A stretch of DNA of 64,000 nt from Haemophilus haemolyticus_M. Its GTDB lineage: Bacteria; Pseudomonadota; Gammaproteobacteria; Enterobacterales; Pasteurellaceae. Under the pieces are notes generated by a model, which saw nothing but the letters and a program-made list of their open reading frames with translations, searched no databases and was not told where the DNA came from. The stretch's first letter is position 1. Each line of letters begins with the position of its first letter. Positions 15,739 through 23,511 of the stretch are shown piece after piece. A program made the position numbers and the translations under genes. The stretch covers positions 301,086 through 365,085 of the forward strand of contig NZ_QQGD01000003.1 of the NCBI RefSeq assembly GCF_003490935.1, read 5' to 3'.

Positions 15739-16616
15739 TGAATTATAAAGAATGGCTGGCACAAGCGATTGCGGATTTGGCACAAAAAAATCCCACTGAA
15801 AATAGTAAAATTGATGCGCTTGTGCTTCTTCAACATGCTACTGGCAAATCGCGTACGCAAATCCTTGCTTTTGATGATACCGAGATTGATGAAAAAGTGC
15901 GGTTAAAATTGACCGCATTTTTAGATCGTCGTCTAAAAGGTGAACCTATCGCTTATATTCTTGGAGAAAAAGAATTTTGGTCGTTGCCATTAAATGTCTC
16001 AAAAGGCACATTGATTCCAAGACCAGATACCGAAATTTTAGTGGAAAAGGCATTACAAATTGCTTTGGAAAAACTGGAAAAAAATCCACCGCACTTTCGT
16101 ATTCTTGATCTTGGCACAGGCACAGGCGCTATCGCGTTAGCATTAGCCTCGGAGCTTTCCTCTATTTGTCAAAAACAGCAGATTTCATTAGAAATCATTG
16201 GTGCTGATCTTATGCCTGATGTTGTGGTGTTAGCTCAATCTAATGCAGAAAGAAATAAGTTAAATGTGCAATTTTTGCAGAGCCGTTGGTTTGAAAATAT
16301 AACAGGGCAGTTTGATCTTATTGCCAGCAATCCGCCTTATATTGATGCTCAAGATGAACATTTACGTCAAGGCGATGTGCGTTTTGAACCGCTTTCTGCA
16401 TTAGTTGCCAATGATGCCGGTTATGCTGATTTACGTCATATTATTGAATTAGCGCCGAGTTATTTGAATTCTAATGGCGCATTATTGCTTGAACACGGAT
16501 GGCAACAAGGCGAAAAAGTGCGGCCAATTTTCCAAGAAAATCATTGGGAAATGGTTGAAACCGTGCGTGATTATGGCGACAATGAGCGCGTCACTTTAGG
16601 TTTTTGGAAGAAGTAA
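15738..16616 (+). CDS. prmC: Release factor glutamine methyltransferase
   Basis: PrmC/HemK (292 aa) N5-methylates the GGQ glutamine of RF1 and RF2. The SAM site ILDLGTGTGAIALAL and the catalytic NPPY (ASNPPYIDAQDEH) are both intact, with the helical substrate-binding domain in front. It overlaps the RDD gene and sirB1 by one base each, showing translational coupling. Two uptake signals lie within the gene (around 15896 and 16084). Confidence 0.95.
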   Translation: MNYKEWLAQAIADLAQKNPTENSKIDALVLLQHATGKSRTQILAFDDTEIDEKVRLKLTAFLDRRLKGEPIAYILGEKEFWSLPLNVSKGTLIPRPDTEILVEKALQIALEKLEKNPPHFRILDLGTGTGAIALALASELSSICQKQQISLEIIGADLMPDVVVLAQSNAERNKLNVQFLQSRWFENITGQFDLIASNPPYIDAQDEHLRQGDVRFEPLSALVANDAGYADLRHIIELAPSYLNSNGALLLEHGWQQGEKVRPIFQENHWEMVETVRDYGDNERVTLGFWKK

Positions 16617-17419
16617 TGAAATATTATCGACGTGCGTTATACGATCAATTTGTGCATTTTTATAATACCATCTCAGATGATGGATCATCAGAAGCACAAA
16701 TTCGGGGAAAAATTGGCGGGTTTGTACGTCGAGCGCGTAAAGAAATTTCGCCAGATTGGCCGAAAGAAGAGCAAATTCATCAGTTATTACAGCTATTTTA
16801 TGGTGATTGGGGCTTTCATTGCGATTCAGAAGAGTATTTCTACGCGCGTAATTTGTATTTGCCTTATGTGTTAGAGCACCGCCAAGGAATGCCAGTGACG
16901 CTTGGAGCAATTTTGCTTTATTTAGCCGAGGTATTAGATTTGCCGATTTACCCAGTAAATTTCCCAACACAGCTCATTTTACGTGCCGAAGTAAGAGATG
17001 AAGTGGCTTTTATTGATCCTTGGGATGGCACTTATATATCGCAAGAAAAGTTACAGCAACTTTATGAAGGGGCATTTGGCTTTGGTGTGCAAATTCAACC
17101 CGAAGAACTCGATAGAGCCGATCTTTCCTTGCTTTATTCTCGTTTTGAGCAACTGGCGAAGAATGCACTCATCCGAGAAGAACATAACGACATGGCATAC
17201 CGTTATATTGAGAATTTATTGATTGGTAATGATGAAGATCCTTATCACATCCGTGATCGCGGTTTAGTTTTAGCTCAGATGGGCGCTTACCCTTCGGCAT
17301 TAAAAGATTTAGAATTTTTTGTGGAACGTTGTCCGGAAGACCCAACTGCGGCTTTAATCCGAACTCAACTTTTAGAACTTAAGGGTGAGATTGATAAAGA
17401 TCCTTTTCCCCTCCATTGA
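16616..17419 (+). CDS. SirB1-family protein (transglutaminase-like fold with TPR)
   Basis: This 267-residue SirB1 family member (YchA in E. coli) has a transglutaminase-like N-terminal region (EYFYARNLYLPYVLEHRQGMPVTLG, then YPVNFPTQLILR and FIDPWDG) and a C-terminal TPR-like region (DPYHIRDRGLVLAQMGAYPSALKDLEFF). The start at 16616 overlaps the prmC stop; the preceding four in-frame codons lie inside prmC. The biochemical role is not established. Its position next to prmC and kdsA matches that in E. coli and H. influenzae. Confidence 0.85.
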   Translation: MKYYRRALYDQFVHFYNTISDDGSSEAQIRGKIGGFVRRARKEISPDWPKEEQIHQLLQLFYGDWGFHCDSEEYFYARNLYLPYVLEHRQGMPVTLGAILLYLAEVLDLPIYPVNFPTQLILRAEVRDEVAFIDPWDGTYISQEKLQQLYEGAFGFGVQIQPEELDRADLSLLYSRFEQLAKNALIREEHNDMAYRYIENLLIGNDEDPYHIRDRGLVLAQMGAYPSALKDLEFFVERCPEDPTAALIRTQLLELKGEIDKDPFPLH

Positions 17420-17433
17420 TTTAAGGAAAATTT

Positions 17434-18288
17434 ATGCAAAATAAAATTGTAAAAATTGGCAATATTGATGTTGCAAATGACAAACCTTTCGTGCTTTTTG
17501 GTGGAATGAACGTACTTGAAAGCCGTGATATGGCAATGCAAGTCTGCGAAGCTTACGTGAAAGTGACGGAGAAACTTGGCGTGCCTTATGTGTTTAAAGC
17601 TTCTTTTGACAAAGCGAATCGTTCATCTATTCATTCTTACCGTGGCCCAGGTATGGAAGAAGGATTAAAAATTTTCCAAGAATTAAAAGATACGTTCGGT
17701 GTAAAAATTATTACCGATGTACACGAAATCTATCAATGTCAGCCCGTTGCAGATGTTGTCGATATTATTCAACTTCCAGCCTTTTTGGCTCGTCAAACAG
17801 ATCTCGTTGAAGCGATGGCGAAAACAGGTGCAGTGATTAATGTGAAAAAACCACAATTTTTAAGCCCAGGTCAAATGGGGAATATCGTGGAAAAAATCGA
17901 GGAATGTGGTAACGATAAAATCATTCTTTGTGATCGTGGAACAAACTTTGGGTATGATAATTTAATTGTGGATATGCTTGGCTTTAGTGTTATGAAAAAA
18001 GCATCTAAGGGTAGCCCAGTTATTTTTGATGTAACCCATTCACTTCAATGCCGTGATCCATTTGGATCTGCATCAGGTGGTCGTCGCGCACAAGTAACCG
18101 AACTCGCGCGTTCAGGTTTAGCTGTAGGAATTGCAGGTTTATTCTTAGAAGCGCATCCAAATCCAAATCAAGCGAAATGTGATGGCCCTTCTGCCTTGCC
18201 TCTTTCTGCTCTTGAAGGTTTTGTATCTCAAATGAAAGCGATTGATGATTTAGTAAAATCTTTCCCAGAATTGGATACTTCTATCTAA
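17434..18288 (+). CDS. kdsA: KDO-8-phosphate synthase
   Basis: KdsA (284 aa) condenses phosphoenolpyruvate with arabinose-5-phosphate to KDO-8-P for the lipopolysaccharide inner core. The family sequence is clear: FVLFGGMNVLESRD, KASFDKANRSS, KKPQFLSPGQMGN, DVTHSLQ and SGGRRAQVTELARSG. AAGGAA precedes the start. It ends the prfA-kdsA run and stops just before a terminator built from two uptake signals, into which an IS element has inserted. Confidence 0.96.
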   Translation: MQNKIVKIGNIDVANDKPFVLFGGMNVLESRDMAMQVCEAYVKVTEKLGVPYVFKASFDKANRSSIHSYRGPGMEEGLKIFQELKDTFGVKIITDVHEIYQCQPVADVVDIIQLPAFLARQTDLVEAMAKTGAVINVKKPQFLSPGQMGNIVEKIEECGNDKIILCDRGTNFGYDNLIVDMLGFSVMKKASKGSPVIFDVTHSLQCRDPFGSASGGRRAQVTELARSGLAVGIAGLFLEAHPNPNQAKCDGPSALPLSALEGFVSQMKAIDDLVKSFPELDTSI

Positions 18289-18303
18289 GAAAATATTTAA
18301 GCA

Positions 18304-18331
18304 AAAGTGCGGTTAATTTTGACCGCACTTT
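18304..18331. terminator. Uptake-signal inverted pair terminating kdsA, T-tract broken by IS
   Basis: AAAGTGCGGT (18304-18313) pairs with ACCGCACTTT (18322-18331) around an 8-base loop. Both arms are DNA uptake signals. The T-tract that should follow is split: the IS begins at 18331, and the rest (CTTTTTCC) reappears at 19113 after the element. Confidence 0.8.
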
Positions 18332-18375
18332 GATCTGCACCCCAAAACCTGGACACCTATTTTGAGGTGCAGATT

Positions 18376-18750
18376 ATGTCCTACTCTTATCAATTTCGTT
18401 TGAAAATTATCAAACTTGTCACCGAACAGGATTATGGTATCCGTGAGGTGGCTAAACTTCATAAAATTTCCCACACTCTCGTCATTTATTGGCTAAAAGC
18501 ATTTCGGGAAAGAGGGCTTGATGGCGTAAAATCGCCTTATACAAACCTTCAAACACCGAAAATAGTGAAGCCAAAGATAAAAAAGAAAGACATTGAAATT
18601 CTAGAAACCACAGACTTTTCCCCTAAAGCGTTTAAAAAGTTGCAGCGAGAACTTGCCTTGGCTCGTGCGGAGATTGCTTACCTAAAGGAGTTGGAGGCGC
18701 TCGACCGTCAAAAACAACGACAGAAAAAAGAAAAATTATTGAAAGATTGA
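18376..18750 (+). CDS. IS3-family transposase OrfA
   Basis: This 124-residue OrfA has an N-terminal helix-turn-helix (YGIREVAKLHKISHTLVIYWLKAF) and a C-terminal heptad-like helix (FKKLQRELALARAEIAYLKELEAL), the usual IS3-family leucine-zipper arrangement. An A6G slippery heptamer at 18724-18730 would allow a -1 shift into orfB, whose frame then reads KPNHALNDLLRVAKIPR. Since orfB is broken, no working transposase can be made. The ATG at 18376 is chosen over the GTG at 18367, which lies in the terminal region. Confidence 0.8.
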   Translation: MSYSYQFRLKIIKLVTEQDYGIREVAKLHKISHTLVIYWLKAFRERGLDGVKSPYTNLQTPKIVKPKIKKKDIEILETTDFSPKAFKKLQRELALARAEIAYLKELEALDRQKQRQKKEKLLKD

Positions 18751-18751
18751 A

Positions 18752-19079
18752 GCCAAACCACGCGTTAAATGATTTACTTCGAGTGGCTAAAATTCCTCGC
18801 CAAGCTTTTACTATAAAGAGATTAAGCGAAACTATCACGAAGCTAAAGAAGCTATTTTATCGCCGTATAAAAAGAACAAAAACCGAGATGGTTATCGCCC
18901 CATGACGCTTAAATTACGCCAAAAGGTAAAGCGGTGCAAAGTATGAGTCGCCGAGGAAATTGCTACGATAATGCGGTGATTGAAAGTTTTTTTGCGATAC
19001 TAAAATCAGAGTGTTTTCACTCACGGACTTATCATTCAATTGCTGAATTACAGGCTGAAATTGAAGAATATTTAAGTTA
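18752..19079 (+). pseudogene. Remnant of IS3-family transposase OrfB
   Basis: Pieces of OrfB are readable in different frames: an N-terminal part (NHALNDLLRVAKIPRQAF, then YYKEIKRNYHEAKEAI after a one-base frameshift), NRDGYRPMTLKLRQK, and the DDE-domain end MSRRGNCYDNAVIESFFAIL. The middle of the integrase core, with the first two catalytic Asp, is missing, and the last 35 or so residues are deleted relative to copy 2. Confidence 0.8.
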
Positions 19080-19194
19080 ACTAACCTGTCCAACTTTTTG
19101 GGGGGCAGATCGCTTTTTCCGTTAATTTTTACTTTATCCAACAGCGCTGTATAATGTCACGCTTTTGAATATAAACGATATGAGGGGGAAGCTC

Positions 19195-21150
19195 ATGATT
19201 AAAATCGATACCTTACCGCAATTTTTGCGTAACAAAGTGGCGGAAAACGATGCCTTTGGTCTCGTGGAGGGCTTGTGCCAATTATTACGTAGCAGCCCCA
19301 CAGAAAAAATTTCTCCTACCTTGCATTTGTTTAAGTTTATCTTAAAGAAAGATAAAGAATTAGGATGTTCTGTTTCGAAATTATTATGTGGTTGGTTATG
19401 TGGTTTACGCCTTTACCCCTTGTTTATTAGTAGCGGTATTCTTACACGTGGCGGTTTTGGACAGGAGATGAAAACGCGTATTTATGAGCGTTTTAACCCC
19501 TCTTTTAAAGATATTAATGATTTACGTGATATTTTTTATTTATTATTTAGCGATAAAAATGATGCACGCTGGATTGATGCCGTTCCTTTAAAAACGTGGC
19601 GAGGCGTATTTGGCGTCTTAACCCGTTGTACAGAACAAAAAGATCGTGAGCGTTTAAAAAATCATATTGAAAGTGAAGGGCTATTTGCCATTGAGATGCT
19701 TTCAATTTGGATTGCTGCTGAAGATATGGATCCTGAGCTGATGCGAATGGAGCCCTCTCTGTTGAACGCAGATTCCCCTTTTGTGGCATTACACCATGAA
19801 GTGGTGAATTGGTTACAGGCGCGCCGCCAATCAACCGTTTTTGATGATAGCCATTTACAGGTAATGTTTAGCCAATGTAAAAAATTGGTTGAGCGTTTGC
19901 AAAAACGTGGAGCAGTGGTGGGTTCTTCTTTAAATACGGCTTATTTATTGGAGCGTCTTTCTCAGACCTTAGAACGATTAGAAACCTTAATGGCGATTTT
20001 TGTTTCAAATCGCTATTTACCACGCCGAATATTGTTATTAACTGGCTGTTTTGCCCGCACAGCAGCAGAAAAACATAGCATTACCCGATTATGGAAACAA
20101 AGCTCTAGATTAATTTCACGTAGCATTACCCAAAATGCGGGCGATCACGGCGAGCATTACATTACTCGAGATAAAAAAGAGTATTGGGCAATGTTTTATT
20201 CTGCGGCAGGTGGTGGTGTATTAATTGCACTGATGGCGCTATTTAAAATCTATCTAGGCAGCATTATTGATGACAAAGTCTGGAAAGGGCTTGCCGAAGG
20301 CTTAAATTACGGCTTAGGTTTTATGGTGATCTTTATGTTGCATTTTACGGTAGCGACGAAACAGCCTGCCATGACTGCAGCCCGTTTTGCTGAGGCTGTT
20401 GAGAAAACGCCTCAAGGTAAAAGCGTCAATATGAAATTAGCTCAATTATTAGTGGATGTATTTCGCTCTCAAAGTATTGCGGTGCTAGGTAATGTCCTCA
20501 TTGCGATGGGCTTAGCCGCATTGATTGCGTTTGGTTACCAATATAAAACAGGTGAGCCATTGATGAATGCTGATCAAATTGCTTATCAGTTGCATAGCAT
20601 TGATCCTTTTGCGGGAACCTTATGGTTTGCAGCCATTGCGGGGGTGTGGTTATTCTGCTCAGGGATTATTTCAGGCTATTTTGATAACCGCAGCAATTAT
20701 TTGAATATGCGTATGCGTTTAACGCAACATCCGTTATTGAAAAAATTAATGTCTGAGAAATCTCGCGTTAAATTTGCTAATTATATGCATGAGAATTATG
20801 GCTCGCTTATCGGTAACCTTTGCTTTGGTATGCTGCTTGGTATTACGGGTGTGGTAGGTTACTTAACGCACCTTCCGTTAGATATTCGTCATGTGGCATT
20901 TTCATCTGCGAATGTAGGCTATATTGCTGTGAGCGGACAATTTACCTATTCATTGCTTTTACAATGCATTGGTTTTGTATTGTTGATTGGTTTAGTTAAT
21001 TTAATTGTCAGTTTTTCATTAACGCTTTGGGTTGCACTGCGTTCTTTGAATGCGGAAATTGATAGCTGGTGGCCAATTTTGTATGAAGTTTGTCAAATTG
21101 TGAAAAAACGTCCATTAAGCTTATTTCTTCCTGTTCAATTAGATAAATAA
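19195..21150 (+). CDS. Large conserved membrane protein (COG4389, annotated as site-specific recombinase)
   Basis: This 651-residue protein matches the family listed as Gcr-type site-specific recombinase. About 380 mostly helical, charged residues come first. Some six hydrophobic segments follow (for example GGGVLIALMALFKIYLGSI, LGFMVIFMLHFTVA, FAGTLWFAAIAGVWLFCSG and LLQCIGFVLLIGLVNLIVS). I see no tyrosine- or serine-recombinase active-site motif, so the name is doubtful. It is more likely an inner-membrane protein of unknown role. ATG 19195 is chosen because GAGGGGGA lies 9-16 bases upstream. Decayed copies of the same IS flank it. Confidence 0.75.
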   Translation: MIKIDTLPQFLRNKVAENDAFGLVEGLCQLLRSSPTEKISPTLHLFKFILKKDKELGCSVSKLLCGWLCGLRLYPLFISSGILTRGGFGQEMKTRIYERFNPSFKDINDLRDIFYLLFSDKNDARWIDAVPLKTWRGVFGVLTRCTEQKDRERLKNHIESEGLFAIEMLSIWIAAEDMDPELMRMEPSLLNADSPFVALHHEVVNWLQARRQSTVFDDSHLQVMFSQCKKLVERLQKRGAVVGSSLNTAYLLERLSQTLERLETLMAIFVSNRYLPRRILLLTGCFARTAAEKHSITRLWKQSSRLISRSITQNAGDHGEHYITRDKKEYWAMFYSAAGGGVLIALMALFKIYLGSIIDDKVWKGLAEGLNYGLGFMVIFMLHFTVATKQPAMTAARFAEAVEKTPQGKSVNMKLAQLLVDVFRSQSIAVLGNVLIAMGLAALIAFGYQYKTGEPLMNADQIAYQLHSIDPFAGTLWFAAIAGVWLFCSGIISGYFDNRSNYLNMRMRLTQHPLLKKLMSEKSRVKFANYMHENYGSLIGNLCFGMLLGITGVVGYLTHLPLDIRHVAFSSANVGYIAVSGQFTYSLLLQCIGFVLLIGLVNLIVSFSLTLWVALRSLNAEIDSWWPILYEVCQIVKKRPLSLFLPVQLDK

Positions 21151-21160
21151 TCGGCTTAAG

Positions 21161-21341
21161 TGATCTGCACCCCACTCTCTGACTTATCACTCAATCGCTG
21201 AATTACAGGCTGAAATTGAAGAATATTTAGTGTATTACAATCAAAAACGAATTAAACTTGCTTTCAAAGGATTGAGCCCAGTGCAATACCGAGCTCAATA
21301 TTTAAGTTAACTAATCTGTCCAACTTTTGGGGGGCAGATCA
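21161..21341 (+). mobile_element. Internally deleted IS3-family remnant, copy 2 (181 bp)
   Basis: It starts TGATCTGCACCCCA, identical to the first 14 bases of copy 1, and ends GGGGGGCAGATCA, the matching right end. Between them is only the 3' part of orfB, reading LTYHSIAELQAEIEEYL, then YYNQKRIKLAFKGLSPVQYR and a stop. Everything from base 15 of the element to late orfB is deleted, leaving a MITE-like object with both ends. The flanks are AAG and CTT, so no target duplication is seen. It keeps the segment that copy 1 lost. Confidence 0.8.
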
Positions 21342-21364
21342 CTTTGTATATAAAAGTAGAAATG

Positions 21365-22312
21365 ATGAATATCGTCTTTTTAGATAGTACGGCTATCCCT
21401 AAACATATCCCTATTCCTCGTCCAAGTTTTGCGCATACTTGGACTGAATATGAGCATACTTCTTCTGCCGAAACGATTGAACGAGCGAAAGATGCTGATA
21501 TTGTTATTACGAGCAAAGTCATTTTTGATAGAGAAACTTTAAAACAATTACCTAAGTTAAAGTTGATTGCGATTACTGCAACCGGTACAAATAATGTTGA
21601 TCTTGTGGCAGCAGAAGAAATGGGCATCGCCGTGCGCAATGTGACAGGTTATTCCAGTACGACAGTACCAGAACATGTCATGGGATTAATTTTCGCTTTA
21701 AAACACAGTTTGGCCGGTTGGTTACGCGATCAAATGGAAGAAAAATGGTCAGAAAGTAAACAATTTTGTTATTTTGATTACCCAATTACAGATGTGCGCG
21801 GTTCAACATTAGGCGTATTTGGTAAAGGTTGCTTAGGGACAGAAGTGGGGCGTTTGGCTAATGCCGTGGGAATGAAAGTGCTTTATGCAGAACATAAAGA
21901 TGCCACTGTTTGCCGTGAAGGTTATACGCCCTTTGATGAAGTCCTAAAACAAGCGGATATTGTGACGTTGCATTGCCCATTAACCGAAACAACAAAGAAT
22001 TTAATGAATGCAGAAACCTTATCTAAAATGAAAAAAGGTGCATTTTTGATTAATACAGGGCGTGGACCTTTGATTGATGAACTTGCATTAGTTGATGCGT
22101 TAAAAACGGGGCATTTAGGCGGAGCGGCTTTGGATGTAATGGTAAAAGAGCCACCAGAAAAAGATAATCCGTTAATTTTAGCTGCAAAAACGATGCCTAA
22201 TTTAATTATCACCCCGCATATTGCTTGGGCGAGCGATAGTGCAGTGACAACATTAGTTGGCAAAGTAATGCAAAACATCGAAGAATTTGTACAACAATTA
22301 AATCAAAAATAA
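21365..22312 (+). CDS. D-2-hydroxyacid dehydrogenase
   Basis: This 315-residue NAD-dependent D-isomer 2-hydroxyacid dehydrogenase has the nucleotide-binding GVFGKGCLGTEVG and the catalytic residues Arg (in TATGTNNVD...R and NTGRGP), Glu (VKEPPEKDNP) and His (ITPHIAWAS). The second of two adjacent ATGs (21365) gives a natural N-terminus MNIVFLD. The substrate is uncertain: glycerate/hydroxypyruvate and lactate enzymes are both close relatives. Its stop overlaps the lolC start by one base. The IS remnant ends only 23 bp upstream and may have displaced its promoter. Confidence 0.85.
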   Translation: MNIVFLDSTAIPKHIPIPRPSFAHTWTEYEHTSSAETIERAKDADIVITSKVIFDRETLKQLPKLKLIAITATGTNNVDLVAAEEMGIAVRNVTGYSSTTVPEHVMGLIFALKHSLAGWLRDQMEEKWSESKQFCYFDYPITDVRGSTLGVFGKGCLGTEVGRLANAVGMKVLYAEHKDATVCREGYTPFDEVLKQADIVTLHCPLTETTKNLMNAETLSKMKKGAFLINTGRGPLIDELALVDALKTGHLGGAALDVMVKEPPEKDNPLILAAKTMPNLIITPHIAWASDSAVTTLVGKVMQNIEEFVQQLNQK

Positions 22313-23493
22313 TGAATTTTCCTATTTCTCTTTATATTGCGCTACGTTATTGGCGTGCGAAAAGTGCGGATCGTTTTGGGCGATTAGTGACTAATCTTGC
22401 AAGCCTGGGGATTGTGCTAGGTGTGATGGCATTGATCATCGTGCTTTCTGTGATGAATGGGTTAGAAGGTTATCAAAAACAACAAGTGCTATCTTCCATT
22501 CCTCATGCGATTGTGAGTGAAGAACAGCCCATTTCTACAGAAAAAACATTAGAAAATTTACCGCACTTTATCCAAAAAGCGGTGCCGATCAATACAACAA
22601 ATGTGATTTACCAAACGACAAAAGGCGTGAGTGCAGGACAAATCATTGGTATTCAATCATTTTCTGATGATCCTTTGGTTGAATCTTTTGATCAGGTTAA
22701 ATTTAATGAAATTTTGCCTAGTGGGGAATTTAAACTGGTCATTGGTGATCAACTGGCGCAAAAATTGGGCGTGAATGTTGGGGATAAAATCCGTTTGATG
22801 ATTACGGAAAATAGCCAATATACACCATTCGGTCGGGTGCCAATGCAGCGTTTATTTACGGTTAGCGATATTTATTATGATTATGGCGAAGCATCGGGTT
22901 ATGAAGCCTTTGCTAATATTACAGATATTGGTCGCTTAATGCGTATTCAGCCTCAGCAAGCGCAGGGTTATCGTTTATTTTTGAATGATCCGTTCCAAAT
23001 TACAGAACTCCCACAACATTTCTTAACACAAAAAATCACGGATTGGCGTGTCCAAAAAGGTGAATTTTTCCAAGCGGTGAGAATGGAAAAAAATATGATG
23101 GGATTGTTGATTAGTTTGATCATTGTCGTGGCGATTTCCAATATCGTGACTTCATTAAGTTTGATGGTGGTGGATAAACAAGGGGAAATTGCGATCTTGC
23201 AAACTCAGGGCTTAACAAAATCCCAAGTGCGTTCAGTGTTTATTTACCAAGGATTACTGGTGGGATTTGTTGGCACATTGCTCGGTGCTATTTTAGGTGT
23301 TTTAGTCACCTTGAACTTAACAGACATTGTAAGTGCGGTAAATCCACAAGGTGTTTTTTTACCGACAGAATTATCCTTTGTTCAAATGATTTTTGTCATT
23401 GGATTTTCCTTGTTGCTTTCTTTACTTTCTACCCTTTATCCCGCTTATCGAGCTGCGAAAGTAGAACCTGCCGCTGCCTTGCGATACGAATAG
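22312..23493 (+). CDS. lolC: Lipoprotein-releasing system permease LolC
   Basis: LolC (393 aa) is an inner-membrane subunit of LolCDE, which extracts outer-membrane lipoproteins and passes them to LolA. It has the typical layout: one N-terminal membrane segment (LASLGIVLGVMALIIVLSVMNGL), a large periplasmic domain, and three C-terminal segments (LLISLIIVVAISNIVTSLSLMV, LLVGFVGTLLGAILGVLVTLNL, IFVIGFSLLLSLLSTLYPAYRA). lolD and lolE lie 4.6 kb downstream beyond the biotin genes. The C-terminal PAYRAAKVEPAAALRYE matches FtsX-like permeases. Confidence 0.92.
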   Translation: MNFPISLYIALRYWRAKSADRFGRLVTNLASLGIVLGVMALIIVLSVMNGLEGYQKQQVLSSIPHAIVSEEQPISTEKTLENLPHFIQKAVPINTTNVIYQTTKGVSAGQIIGIQSFSDDPLVESFDQVKFNEILPSGEFKLVIGDQLAQKLGVNVGDKIRLMITENSQYTPFGRVPMQRLFTVSDIYYDYGEASGYEAFANITDIGRLMRIQPQQAQGYRLFLNDPFQITELPQHFLTQKITDWRVQKGEFFQAVRMEKNMMGLLISLIIVVAISNIVTSLSLMVVDKQGEIAILQTQGLTKSQVRSVFIYQGLLVGFVGTLLGAILGVLVTLNLTDIVSAVNPQGVFLPTELSFVQMIFVIGFSLLLSLLSTLYPAYRAAKVEPAAALRYE

Positions 23494-23511
23494 GTTTTTA
23501 ATGGTAAATGA

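Larger units (their letters stand above)
18331..19112 (+). mobile_element. Decayed IS3-family element, copy 1
   Basis: The ends are imperfect inverted repeats: TGATCTGCACCCCAAAACC at the left, and the reverse complement of GGGGGGCAGATCG at the right, with further matches out to TGGACA. CTT flanks both sides (18328-18330 and 19113-19115), a 3-bp target duplication as expected for IS3. It holds orfA plus a broken orfB. The orfB frame has a one-base loss in a T-run near 18810, a large internal deletion near 18930, and a second deletion between two AATATTTA repeats near its end. At 782 bp it is shorter than an intact element of about 1.2 kb and cannot move by itself. Confidence 0.85.
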
